A DNA stretch of 30,411 bases from JAHIKV01 sp965195225 (GTDB lineage: Bacteria > Planctomycetota > Planctomycetia > Pirellulales > Thermoguttaceae), in assembly GCA_965195225.1 (NCBI GenBank), contig CBDAFL010000021.1:1-30411 (forward strand), written 5' to 3'. Made by a program: the position numbers and the translations under genes. Shown piece by piece: positions 1 to 7,897 of this stretch. Every line of letters starts with the position of its first letter. Positions within the stretch are counted from its first letter, which is position 1. A model generated the notes under the pieces. It made no database searches, was not told where the DNA came from, and saw only the letters and a list, made by a program, of their open reading frames with translations.

Positions 1-990
1 CCGTTTCTCACGGTTCCCGCCTCGGCGACGACGACGTTAGAGATCGTCGGTCCGACGGCGGCCGCAGCCGTTACGGAAAATGTTCCCGTCTGGCTGGACA
101 CCGCACCGTTGTTGTCGGTAACGGTAATCGTGTAATTGTGGTCTCCGGCTGCCAGCGGTCCGAAAACGCCGGCGTAGTTGTCGCCGTATGGGCCGTAGAT
201 CGTCGAGACGGCTTGGCCGTCCACGGTCAACGATTTCGAGGCGATCCCATCGTCGCCGGTCGCGGACCAGGTGACGACGAGTTTTTCGTTCGATTCGAGC
301 GTACCGTTTCTCACGGTTCCCGCCTCGGCGACGACGACGTTGGATATCGTCGGTCCGAGAACCGGGGCCGCGGCCACGTTGAACGTGCCAGCATGCGTCA
401 TGGAAGCGCCGTTGACGTCGGTTACTTCGATCGTGTAGTCGTGGTCTCCGGCTGCCAGCGGTCCGAATACGCCGGCATAGTAGTCGCCGTATGGGCCGTA
501 AACAGTCGAAACAACCTGGCCGTCTACGGTCAACGATTTCGAGGCGATCCCATCGCCGCTGGTCGCGGACCAGGTAATCACCAGTTTGTCGCTTGACTCC
601 AGCGTGCCGTTTTTGTCGGTTCCCGCTTCGGCGACGACGACATGAGAGATTGTCGGCCCGGTTGTAGGCAAAACGTCAAACGTGCCGGTGTATGCCGGTG
701 AAGTTGGATTGCCGGCATTGTCGGTGGCCACGATCGAATAATTGTGGGCGCCGGCAGACAGCGTACCCAACGGCACCCCGAAATTCACGCCGGACGCCGC
801 CGCGTATGGACCGTAAACGGGCGTGACGCTTTGACCGTCCACTTGAACGGTCGCGCCGGCCACGCCGTCAAGATCGACCGCGTTGAAGGTTATCAGCAGA
901 CTCTCGCTGGCCGTCAGCGTTCCGTCCCGAGGCCCAGTGTGCTCGACGACCAGCACACTAGAGATTATTGGGCCAACCGCGTCTTGGTTG
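1..990 (-). repeat. Tandem 303-bp (101-residue) Ig-like repeat units inside the C25 protease gene
   Basis: The same DNA stretch begins at positions 1, 304 and 607, an exact 303-bp period, and a diverged unit begins about 315 bp further on (near 922). The units keep frame and encode GPTISNVVVAEAGT...VYGPYGDYYAGVFGPLAAGDHDYTI-type modules. The first two copies are nearly identical at DNA level over long stretches, which points to recent duplication or gene conversion. Confidence 0.85.
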
Positions 991-3332
991 GTCACAGATA
1001 CGTCTGCCGCGTTGAGCCCGTTATAGTTTGCATCGTTACTGGTAGCTGCCGCGGTCTCGATTGTATAGGTCGCGTTGCCATCAACCAGTGAATCCCCCAC
1101 TCCCTGGACCGTGACTGTTTGTGCCGTACTCCAATTGCCGGGAGTGAACGTCAAACTCATCGGCGAAACCGTTCCTTCCGTTGTGTCGCTGGAGGAAAGG
1201 CCGATCGTGACATTTGCAGTGGGTTCCGAATTCAGGACCACCGTAAATGTTGCCGTGCCGCCCGCTTCCGTGGTTCCCAGACCGGACGTCGGATAGACCG
1301 TAATCCCTGCCGCGTCGTTGTCGGTGATGTTCGCCGTCACGGCATCGATATCGATGCCGTTGTACTGTGCGTCGGTGCTCGAAGCCGTGTGGGCGATCGT
1401 TCCCGTGTGCGCCCCTTCGGCCACTGCGTCGTCCACGGCGGAGACCGTGACCGTCTGGGACAGGTTCCAGTTGGCCGTGGTGAAAATCACCGCCGCCGGA
1501 TTCACGCCCACTTGGCTGGAGGGCCCCAGCGTGATCGTCACCTCCGCCGTTGGCTGGGAGGTGAGCACCACCGTGTAGCCGTCCGTCGCCCCGCCCTCGG
1601 TCACGGCCGTCGAGCCGCCCGACTCCGAAATTGTCACCCCCGGCGCGTCGTTGTCCGTCACCTGCACCGTCACGCTGCCCACGCTCAGACCGTTGTAGTC
1701 GCCGTCGCTGCTGCTGACCGTGTGGGCGATCGTTCCCGTGTGCGTCCCGTCGGCCACCGCGTCGTCTACGGCGGAGACGGTCACCGTCTCTTCCGCGTTC
1801 CAGTTGCCCGTGGTGAAGGTCACCGCCGCCGGATTCACGCCCACCTGGCTGGAGGGCCCCAGCGTGATCGTCACGTCCGCCGTGGGCTGGGAGGTGAGCA
1901 CCACCGTGTAGCCGTCCGTCGCCCCGCCCTCGGTCACGGTCGTCGAGCCGCCCGACTCCGAAATTGTCACCCCGGGCGTCGGCGCCCCGCTTCCCAGTTG
2001 GAAAGAGGTCTCGGGGTCGCCGAGGAGGTTGGTCTCAAAGAAGATCCAGCGATAGTGGCCGCCCAGGCCGACCTGGGCCCGCATGTCGTACTTAGCGTCC
2101 TGGTTGGCCTCTCCGAGATGGAGCTTTCCTTCATTGAGGATTGCATCCCAAAACTCCTTCGCATGGATATGGCTCAAATCCAGACCCCCAAAGGGATCGT
2201 ACCAGCCGGTCCGGGAGTTCATGATCACTGCAAACGCGCCGTGCTGCGAGACTACGTAGCGCTCAGCGATCGAGTCCGAGTAGTCGAAGGCCCCCGAATT
2301 GCAGGCCTGCGAATACATGAGGAAGGGAAACTCGTTGGTCAGCGCCTCGACCTGGGCAATGTTTAGCTTGGCGTTGGTCGTCTCGCTCCCGTGACCAGCA
2401 TGTTCGACAATGTGCGGGCTGGCGTTTAAGTAGGCGATCCGCTCCGCGGCGCTGGCCGTGAAAGTGGGCGTGTCATAACTCTCGATAACTTGCGACTGCC
2501 AATCGGCCGGCAAAACCGTATCGCGGATGTCGATACAGGAACCGCTAGCGTAAACTGACCCCCATAACCCGTCTCCCAGGAAGACCGCCTGCGTGAGATT
2601 CGGGTGAACGGTGGTCTCGTACAGGATGGTCTTGGCCACGAAGTTGGCCGCCTCGGCGGCGTTGCTGGCCGGTGCACGGCCGATGTACACTTCGGAAACC
2701 AGATCGACGTCGGTACCGCCTGTTCCGTCCGTCTTTTCACCCCAGTAGCCGTCTCCGTCCCCATTCCATGACCCGTCGAGGCAGGCGTAATACCAGTCGG
2801 TCGGCAGGTTGGTCTCGATGGCCCCGCCCGCATCGACGTACACGCCCCGCATGGGGATGATCTCCACGTCTCCGCCCAGGAGCACCCACTGCGTCCCGTG
2901 GTTCAGATAGGAGTCCCGGATGAAGCTGCGTATCTTGTCCGCGTTGTCGTTGTTTTCGGTGCCGGTGTAGTTGTCGTAGATGTATTCCGTGGTGAATAGC
3001 TGCGCCGAAAGCCCTCGACCGGCCTTTTGATTGATAAGCGGCTGGAAACTGCCCTCCAGTGCACTGTTAGTAATAATGACGTACTCGTAGTCCGATAAAG
3101 GGGCCGGCGCTGATGGGTCGCCGTAGAGAACGCTGCCGCCTGGAGACGCCTCTTGGAGGACGGACGAAATGGAGAGCAATTCCCGCGATTCGAGCGTTTC
3201 GAGGCGAAGCCGGCGTTGCCTGAAACTTTTGCCCGTGGATGCGCGCAGCCGCTTCCTCCACCCGCCAGACGGCCCAGAATTCACTGGCCCGCACGCCAAA
3301 CGATTGAGCGCTTCATGGTTGGTGCCAGACAT
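1..3332 (-). CDS. Gingipain-like (C25) secreted protease with Calx-beta-like and Ig-like repeats, C-terminus outside window
   Basis: Open from the ATG at 3332 to the window edge (about 1110 residues seen). A GGAG lies about 10 nt before the start. Residues 47-54 read LESRELLS, the planctomycete N-terminal sorting motif (Planc_extracel type) that stands in for a usual signal peptide. Residues about 75-440 match peptidase family C25: the catalytic pair is visible as His314 in EHAGHGSET and Cys344 in SQACNSGAFD, 30 residues apart, and the domain closes with LLGDPETSFQL. Next come about three Calx-beta-like units (plus-strand 1968 down to about 1000; the first two are offset by exactly 330 bp), then Ig-like units of 101 residues starting GPTISNVVVAEAGT. 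The family cleaves peptides at the cell surface or outside the cell; substrate unknown. The missing end probably carries more repeats and an anchor. Confidence 0.88.
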   Translation of the reverse strand, partial: MSGTNHEALNRLACGPVNSGPSGGWRKRLRASTGKSFRQRRLRLETLESRELLSISSVLQEASPGGSVLYGDPSAPAPLSDYEYVIITNSALEGSFQPLINQKAGRGLSAQLFTTEYIYDNYTGTENNDNADKIRSFIRDSYLNHGTQWVLLGGDVEIIPMRGVYVDAGGAIETNLPTDWYYACLDGSWNGDGDGYWGEKTDGTGGTDVDLVSEVYIGRAPASNAAEAANFVAKTILYETTVHPNLTQAVFLGDGLWGSVYASGSCIDIRDTVLPADWQSQVIESYDTPTFTASAAERIAYLNASPHIVEHAGHGSETTNAKLNIAQVEALTNEFPFLMYSQACNSGAFDYSDSIAERYVVSQHGAFAVIMNSRTGWYDPFGGLDLSHIHAKEFWDAILNEGKLHLGEANQDAKYDMRAQVGLGGHYRWIFFETNLLGDPETSFQLGSGAPTPGVTISESGGSTTVTEGGATDGYTVVLTSQPTADVTITLGPSSQVGVNPAAVTFTTGNWNAEETVTVSAVDDAVADGTHTGTIAHTVSSSDGDYNGLSVGSVTVQVTDNDAPGVTISESGGSTAVTEGGATDGYTVVLTSQPTAEVTITLGPSSQVGVNPAAVIFTTANWNLSQTVTVSAVDDAVAEGAHTGTIAHTASSTDAQYNGIDIDAVTANITDNDAAGITVYPTSGLGTTEAGGTATFTVVLNSEPTANVTIGLSSSDTTEGTVSPMSLTFTPGNWSTAQTVTVQGVGDSLVDGNATYTIETAAATSNDANYNGLNAADVSVTNQDAVGPIISSVLVVEHTGPRDGTLTASESLLITFNAVDLDGVAGATVQVDGQSVTPVYGPYAAASGVNFGVPLGTLSAGAHNYSIVATDNAGNPTSPAYTGTFDVLPTTGPTISHVVVAEAGTDKNGTLESSDKLVITWSATSGDGIASKSLTVDGQVVSTVYGPYGDYYAGVFGPLAAGDHDYTIEVTDVNGASMTHAGTFNVAAAPVLGPTISNVVVAEAGTVRNGTLESNEKLVVTWSATGDDGIASKSLTVDGQAVSTIYGPYGDNYAGVFGPLAAGDHNYTITVTDNNGAVSSQTGTFSVTAAAAVGPTISNVVVAEAGTVRN
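1310..1970 (-). repeat. Two near-identical 330-bp Calx-beta-like units inside the C25 protease gene
   Basis: The DNA near 1561-1645 recurs near 1891-1975, a 330-bp (110-residue) offset, with only a few differences. Encoded start motif: GVTISESGGSTTVTEGGATD. A third, more diverged unit lies at about 1000-1310. Calx-beta-type modules bind calcium or form stalks in other secreted proteins; that role here is inference. Confidence 0.75.
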
Positions 3333-3682
3333 GACCCGTCTCCGCCGTGGTTACGATGTTTACCGGCCCCATCACTATAGACTATACGTCCGAAAGTGAG
3401 GGATGCGTTGCATGGCATTGAGTCGTCTTGCCAACATCGCCCCCCCATTTTTTTGCTCAGGCCGTTTGCCGCGAGTCCCCCAAGCCCCACCCAGTCTGCC
3501 CACCCTCCCCTTTTGGTCGCAACTAGCTTGATCTTACCCCACCCAGAGAGTTATTTTCCGTGATTTTTTTGGGGGGGGGCGTCAGGAATCGCCCTTCGGC
3601 GGTCTATAGGCTAGCAGAAGGTGGTTGCGGTTGACTCGACCGAATGTTTTTGGTGAAACCATTAGACTGAAGGAGATGTGTC
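3333..3682. other. Divergent intergenic region with homopolymer tracts
   Basis: About 350 bp separate the divergent C25 protease and PEP-CTERM genes, so promoters for both should lie here. I cannot place a convincing -35/-10 pair. It contains C7-A-T7 at 3440-3454 and T7-G9 at 3564-3579. No ORF with a credible start or codon pattern is present. Confidence 0.6.
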
Positions 3683-4522
3683 ATGTATCGACGGTTAATT
3701 TTGGGCGTGCTGGCATTGCTGGTCGCGGCATCGACCGCGTCGGCGTCAGTACAGATAGACGACAAGTTGGTCTTCAAGGGGACGACCTCTTATTCCCAGG
3801 ATGGCGGCGGCGAGTTCAGGTTTGAGCACTGGGCAAACGATGGTACGCGTGAAAATCCTAGCTGGGTCCAGCCTGTTGACTTCTACACCTTCTGCGCTCA
3901 ACTTGGGGAGGTCATTCAGTTCGATACCACGTACTACGTTGTTGATATTAGGGGCAACCAGAATAGCGGTGGGGATCTCATTAACGATTTTGGTCAGTGG
4001 GTATACTATGGCTATTCGGGTACTCTGGAGGCGAATAATGCTGTCCCCAATAGAGTCCCCGCCGGAACTCCGCCGAATTTGCTCGACACACAGGATGAGG
4101 GCGGCACGATCCAGTGGGCGATTTGGGCGGCTCTGGGGGTAGACCCCGCATTTGATCTCAACACGACTCAACAAACCCTTTACGATAGTTGGGCAACGCC
4201 GTACGCAACCGATTGTACTCCTGGCCACGACTGGTATGACTTCAAGGCTAACAACTTAGGCAAAGATCCCGTAGCAATCGCTTGGCTCGATACCGATCCA
4301 TACGGTTCCGGGGAAAGTCAAGATCAGATGGTTATCGTGCCGGGAGGACTCTATGACATCCCCGAGCCGGCCAGCTTGATCGTCTGGTCGCTGCTTGGCG
4401 CCGGAAGTTGGTTGGGACTGAGGGTGTGGCGGCGGAGGAGGGGGCCGGTCGGCCGGCGGCCCTGGTTGCCCGAGAACCGTACCGCCATTCTGGAGATCAT
4501 CGAGTGCGGTGCCCACAAGTGA
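3683..4522 (+). CDS. PEP-CTERM secreted protein with possible thioester (Cys-Gln) domain
   Basis: 279 residues; AGGAG ends 8 nt before the ATG. Residues 1-22 are a signal peptide ending at ASA. Residues 66-150 carry FYTFCAQLGE (Cys71) and TIQWAIWAALG (Gln144), which resembles the Cys...(T)QxAIW arrangement of thioester adhesin domains; the assignment is tentative. The C-terminus has IPEPASLIVWSLLG (PEP at 227-229), a hydrophobic helix and an RRRR stop, the exosortase sorting signal. Unusually, about 26 residues follow the arginines (to GAHK), whereas most PEP-CTERM proteins stop there. No exosortase gene lies in the window. It is followed after 159 bp by a second PEP-CTERM gene in the same direction. 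Predicted location: exported, then sorted by exosortase. Function otherwise unknown. Confidence 0.82.
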   Translation: MYRRLILGVLALLVAASTASASVQIDDKLVFKGTTSYSQDGGGEFRFEHWANDGTRENPSWVQPVDFYTFCAQLGEVIQFDTTYYVVDIRGNQNSGGDLINDFGQWVYYGYSGTLEANNAVPNRVPAGTPPNLLDTQDEGGTIQWAIWAALGVDPAFDLNTTQQTLYDSWATPYATDCTPGHDWYDFKANNLGKDPVAIAWLDTDPYGSGESQDQMVIVPGGLYDIPEPASLIVWSLLGAGSWLGLRVWRRRRGPVGRRPWLPENRTAILEIIECGAHK

Positions 4523-4531
4523 CGCTTTACC

Positions 4532-4566
4532 CCTCGTTCCCACGTGGAGTGTGGGAATCAGGAACG
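4532..4566. repeat. Palindrome (imperfect) after the first PEP-CTERM gene
   Basis: TTCCCAC pairs with GTGGGAA around a GTGGAGT loop, with flanking CGTTCC/GGAACG. It lies 10 nt after the stop of the gene at 3683 and could act as a terminator or mRNA-stabilising hairpin; there is no U-tract. A second perfect hairpin (CCGCCG, GTTT loop, CGGCGG) follows at 4580-4595. Confidence 0.5.
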
Positions 4567-4681
4567 ATGTGCAACTAACCCGCCGGTTTCGGCGGCTTAC
4601 GGGAGAGAGTTGAGGACTGGCCGCCCGCGCAGAGTTTCTGCGGACATTGAACCATTGTTTAGGTTTGAGGGAGGTGTAGAC

Positions 4682-5569
4682 ATGTGTTGGCGCAAAATAA
4701 ATGTATTGACGGTGTGCGTTCTTGCTTCTGCTCTGGTTGTCGTGCTCGGGAGTGTATCGTATTCAGCAGTAGTAGTGGAGTTTGAAAAACCGTGCGAATT
4801 GTACGGGCATGTCTGGAACGAAGGTGGAATCTGCGGCGCCGCGGCTACCATCAATTCCTTCGTTTACTTGCAAAACAAGTACCCGGGTGTCTACGATCAT
4901 AAGCTGGTGAAGGATTACAATGGCGACCAAGTCGTTGATGTGTATGATTGGGGAAAGGCAAGGGATGAGCTTGCTTACGGATGGGATATCGGCACCGTCC
5001 GGGATGGAATGTATGGAGGAAGTAACCCCGGCACGGCCCAAACGATTTGGGAACACAAGGTGTATTGGATTGAGGACCACGCCCCGGGGAGTACTATTTT
5101 TCACGGCCAAATCAATACTGATACTACCAATTGGTACTACAGTGATGCGATTCAGGGCGGTATGTACCCGGAATGGGGCTTCCTGTGGGATGAGCTATGG
5201 GCGTGCGAAGATATCGAGTTGGGGATTCGCCCCTGTACGGGGTCGGGTGATGGGCACGTCGTCACACTGACCGGATTGAGCTTTTCGGACAATGACGAAG
5301 ACGGGGTATGGAGCAGCGGCGACGCCCCTCGCGCATTAAAGTACTTGGACCCGAATGCCCCCGATGAATGCATCTGGGCGGACATCATAGAATGCCCCCT
5401 GGAACCCGGAACTCTTGCGTTTACGTGGTGGCAAGCAAACGAGCCGTACTATGTGGACTTTGCTTATGCGGAGAGCCCGATTCCCGAGCCGGCCACGATC
5501 ATTGTGTGGGGCCTGCTGGGGATGCTTGCGGCCGGCTTCGTCTGGCGGCGGCAAAGGCGGGCGGCGTAA
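4682..5569 (+). CDS. PEP-CTERM papain-like cysteine peptidase (C39/IdeS-like), putative
   Basis: 295 residues from the ATG at 4682; a longer upstream frame exists, but GGGAGG sits 8 nt before this start and it is followed at once by a signal peptide (residues 1-29). The mature part has GGICGAAATINSF (Cys51), GDGHVVTLTG (His192) and YLDPN (Asp223 or Asn225), in the order and spacing of C39-like and IdeS-like cysteine peptidases (known fold logic; the specific family is inference). Residues 78-89, DYNGDQVVDVYD, have acidic or polar residues at EF-hand positions 1, 3, 5, 9 and 12, like a single dockerin loop; a second acidic loop is at 203-214. It ends with IPEPATIIVWGLLG and RRQRRAA, an exosortase signal of normal length. 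Likely an exported, surface-sorted protease or an inactive relative. Confidence 0.7.
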   Translation: MCWRKINVLTVCVLASALVVVLGSVSYSAVVVEFEKPCELYGHVWNEGGICGAAATINSFVYLQNKYPGVYDHKLVKDYNGDQVVDVYDWGKARDELAYGWDIGTVRDGMYGGSNPGTAQTIWEHKVYWIEDHAPGSTIFHGQINTDTTNWYYSDAIQGGMYPEWGFLWDELWACEDIELGIRPCTGSGDGHVVTLTGLSFSDNDEDGVWSSGDAPRALKYLDPNAPDECIWADIIECPLEPGTLAFTWWQANEPYYVDFAYAESPIPEPATIIVWGLLGMLAAGFVWRRQRRAA

Positions 5570-5599
5570 GCCTCTCAATGAAACCGAGAACCAATCGAA

Positions 5600-5628
5600 G
5601 GGCCATCCAAATGGGTGGCCCTTTTTTT
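5600..5628 (+). terminator. Rho-independent terminator after the PEP-CTERM pair
   Basis: GGGCCATCC (5600-5608) pairs with GGGTGGCCC (5613-5621), nine pairs with one G-U, loop AAAT, followed directly by seven T. It is 31 bp after the stop of the peptidase gene. Confidence 0.9.
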
Positions 5629-5736
5629 GTTGCCGGCTGTAGGGGAAGGCGGAGGGCGGAAAGTGGCATACCCCCGAAAACAAGGGCTTTTTGCCGACCG
5701 TTGTGGCTTAGCGCAGCAGTAAACAAAAATACGCAG

Positions 5737-5809
5737 TACCCCCTACCGGAGTCGAACCGGTGTTATCGGACTGAGAATCCGACGTCCTAGGCCACTAGAC
5801 GAAGGGGGC
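5737..5809 (-). tRNA. tRNA-Glu (anticodon CTC)
   Basis: The minus strand starts GCCCCCTTCGTCTAGTGG, typical of bacterial tRNA-Glu, has an anticodon stem TCGGA/TCCGA with loop TTCTCAG (anticodon CTC, reads GAG), and a T-arm ACCGG-TTCGACT-CCGGT. The acceptor stem pairs through AGGGGG with a terminal G-U at 1-72. CCA is not encoded (next bases CTG). Length is 73 nt. It lies 67 bp downstream of the kinase gene on the same strand. Confidence 0.92.
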
Positions 5810-5876
5810 TTTTTCTTGTTGTCGGCACACGGCCAAGCTAAGAATCATTTACTTGTATCAGCCGCCGCCCGCAGTG

Positions 5877-7460
5877 TCAATCGCTCTCGCGGAACTGCTC
5901 GGCAAGCCAGCGGTCCCACTCCCGCGCGGTCTGTTGGCCCAGCTTCGATCGGTTCCTCTCGATGGCGTATTGCAACAATCTTTTCATCTGCCTATTGTCG
6001 AGTCGGTCGTGGATGGGCCAAAGCCGGCGCAGGACGGCGTCCGACTCGTCACACCGGCCGCGTAGACTCAACACGCCGCATTGTCCCGCCAGGCCGAAGG
6101 CCCTTAGCTCGGGCTGGTCTTCGTCCAAGGTGGCCAACTCGTCGAAAATCGCCATCGCCCGAGCATACTCTTCCTTGCGCAAGAAGATCAACGAGAGCTG
6201 TTGCTTGGCGCGGAGTGCGTAGGATTTTTTGTCGGGGTAATAGTCGAGTACGCTTTGCCAAGCTGCTTCCGTGCCGAGCTGGCTGGCCCGATAGCACTGG
6301 CGCTCGACGCTAGGCTCCTTGGGAACCTTCGGCGGAGCGGGGTTCGCGTCGGCCAACAGCGACGGCGGGACGACCAACCACCAGGCCGCGGCGCCGCCGA
6401 TGACGAACGCGGCCGTCAGCCCCGCCGCAAGCCACCCCCAACGACGCCGGCCGGGCCGCATTAGGGTAGTGGATTTCATCAACTCGTCCAGCCGACGGGT
6501 GGCCGCAACACGCGGATCGTCGGGCATCTCCGCCGCCAACGACTCCCAGCCGGGTAGATCCTCGGGCCAATCGTCGCCGAAATGCTCCATCTGCACCCGA
6601 CGCAGTTCGCGGAGCAAAACACGGGCGGAATCGAAACGCTCCGAGGGATTTTTTGCCAACATCCGATGCACGATCCGGCACAGCGACGGAGGCAGGTCGG
6701 GACGCAGCGATTCGAGCGGCCGAGGCCGCGACTTCAAGTGCTGCACCGCAACTCCCAACGCCGTCTCGCCGGTAAACGGCGGCGCGCCGGCGAGCATCTG
6801 ATAGCAAGTCACGCCGAACGAATAGATGTCGCTGCGCGGGTCGAGCGGCTTGCCTTCGACCTGCTCCGGGCTCATATAGAGAGGCGTACCCAACGTGATG
6901 CCGATCTGGGTCAGGTCGTTCGAGGCGCCTTCGCGAGTCAGCCGGGCCAGTCCGAAGTCGGCCACCTTCACCTCGCCGCCGGAGGTGAGCATGATGTTCT
7001 CCGGCTTGATGTCGCGGTGGACGACGCCACGTTCGGCCGCCTTGGCCAACGCGGACGCAACCTGGCGGATGATCGACAGCGCGTGGCTCAGATCGGGCGG
7101 ACCATGCCGGGAAAGGTAATCGCGGAGGTTTCGGCCTTGCACGTACTCCTGGGCAATGTAGTGCAATTGGTCGACGCAGCCGACCTCGTATATCTGTACG
7201 ATGTTGGCGTGGACCAATGAGGCGGCGGCCTGGGCCTCCAACTCGAACCGCTGGAGATACGTCCGATCGTCGGCCAGCTCCGGTTTGAGTATTTTTATGG
7301 CCACCCGCCGCTTCAGACGCTCCTGCTCGGCCAGATAGACCTCGGCCATTGCCCCGCGCCCCAGCCGCCGCAAGAGATGGAAGTCGCCCAAGCGACGCCC
7401 GGATAGATCGCCCTCGGCGGGTTGGTGCGGGTCGGGGACCGAGGGGGATTGGGAAGACAT
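5877..7460 (-). CDS. Membrane-anchored Ser/Thr protein kinase with TPR-like C-terminal domain
   Basis: 527 residues. The Hanks-type kinase domain covers about 27-290: glycine loop GRGAMAEVYLA (34-44), Lys56 in VAIKIL, catalytic HRDIKPEN (Asp150), Mg-binding DFG (Asp168), activation-segment end GTPLYMSPEQ, and DIYSFGV. All catalytic residues are present, so it should be active. A linker leads to one transmembrane helix (about 341-364), so the kinase faces the cytoplasm. The extracytoplasmic part (about 385-527) has helical repeats, e.g. residues near YARAMAIFDELATLDEDQPE, like TPRs, which may sense or bind a partner. The start at 7460 lacks a strong Shine-Dalgarno. It is divergent from the TolQ-like operon across 437 bp; co-regulation is possible but not shown. 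Confidence 0.93.
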   Translation of the reverse strand: MSSQSPSVPDPHQPAEGDLSGRRLGDFHLLRRLGRGAMAEVYLAEQERLKRRVAIKILKPELADDRTYLQRFELEAQAAASLVHANIVQIYEVGCVDQLHYIAQEYVQGRNLRDYLSRHGPPDLSHALSIIRQVASALAKAAERGVVHRDIKPENIMLTSGGEVKVADFGLARLTREGASNDLTQIGITLGTPLYMSPEQVEGKPLDPRSDIYSFGVTCYQMLAGAPPFTGETALGVAVQHLKSRPRPLESLRPDLPPSLCRIVHRMLAKNPSERFDSARVLLRELRRVQMEHFGDDWPEDLPGWESLAAEMPDDPRVAATRRLDELMKSTTLMRPGRRRWGWLAAGLTAAFVIGGAAAWWLVVPPSLLADANPAPPKVPKEPSVERQCYRASQLGTEAAWQSVLDYYPDKKSYALRAKQQLSLIFLRKEEYARAMAIFDELATLDEDQPELRAFGLAGQCGVLSLRGRCDESDAVLRRLWPIHDRLDNRQMKRLLQYAIERNRSKLGQQTAREWDRWLAEQFRESD

Positions 7461-7897
7461 GTTAGTGCCGAGGTCAGCTTATTGGAACCAGTATAATTTA
7501 CCCTCGATCATAGGGAATTGCCAGCATGGAGCGGGCCTCGGAAGGAGACCACGGCCGGCGTTCAACGGCGAACAAGAAATGCAACAGTCCGGGCAGCCCG
7601 CCGACGGACCGACACCGGACTGTTCCCCCCCCTTGGGAATACACACCGTGAGCCGTGAAATGGAATATATTACAGACTCTCATCATCGGCACCTGCCGAC
7701 ATCAACTTTGGCAAACTTTGCCGACAAGGCAGGAGACAACACCTTCTTGCCATTTACCGCCATTAACCCGCAATGTGTATTCCATGGCCGATTCGACTCA
7801 TAAACTTTGCCGATTAGGTCGATTTTAAGGATGCTGCGGCCCCTCTGCGCGCTATGCAAATGCAAGGAACAACATCGAACGAAGGACCTAATCGGAC
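7461..7897. other. Divergent intergenic region, kinase / TolQ-like operon
   Basis: No convincing gene; a 114-codon plus-strand frame (7459-7803) overlaps the kinase start, has no homologous-looking motif and no ribosome-binding site. The minus strand has a TATACT-like -10 candidate near 7490-7500 for the kinase, without a good -35. Near the right end is the 11-bp inverted repeat described separately. Confidence 0.5.
7810..7895 (+). promoter_or_regulatory. 11-bp inverted repeat spanning the leader of the TolQ-like operon
   Basis: CCGATTAGGTC (7810-7820) is perfectly complementary to GACCTAATCGG (7885-7895). The right arm lies 2 nt before the ATG at 7898 and covers part of the AAGGA ribosome-binding site (7882-7886). 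In the mRNA this could form a long-loop hairpin that masks translation initiation, or it could be a protein-binding dyad. Function is inference. Confidence 0.4.

Noticed and set aside
1..990. Regular direct repeats that could suggest a CRISPR or other array
   Set aside because: The period is 303 bp, in frame and codes for Ig-like modules; there are no spacers.
1119..2366. 415-codon plus-strand ORF and several neighbours (138-596, 744-1091)
   Set aside because: They lie opposite the C25 protease repeats, have Arg/His/Gly-rich compositions typical of GC-rich shadow frames, and repeat only because the real gene repeats.
5569..5810. tRNA-Glu as an integration site for the neighbouring genes
   Set aside because: No integrase and no second copy of the tRNA 3' end found in the window.
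7459..7803. 114-codon plus-strand ORF before the TolQ-like operon
   Set aside because: No ribosome-binding site, no recognisable domain, and it overlaps the kinase start.
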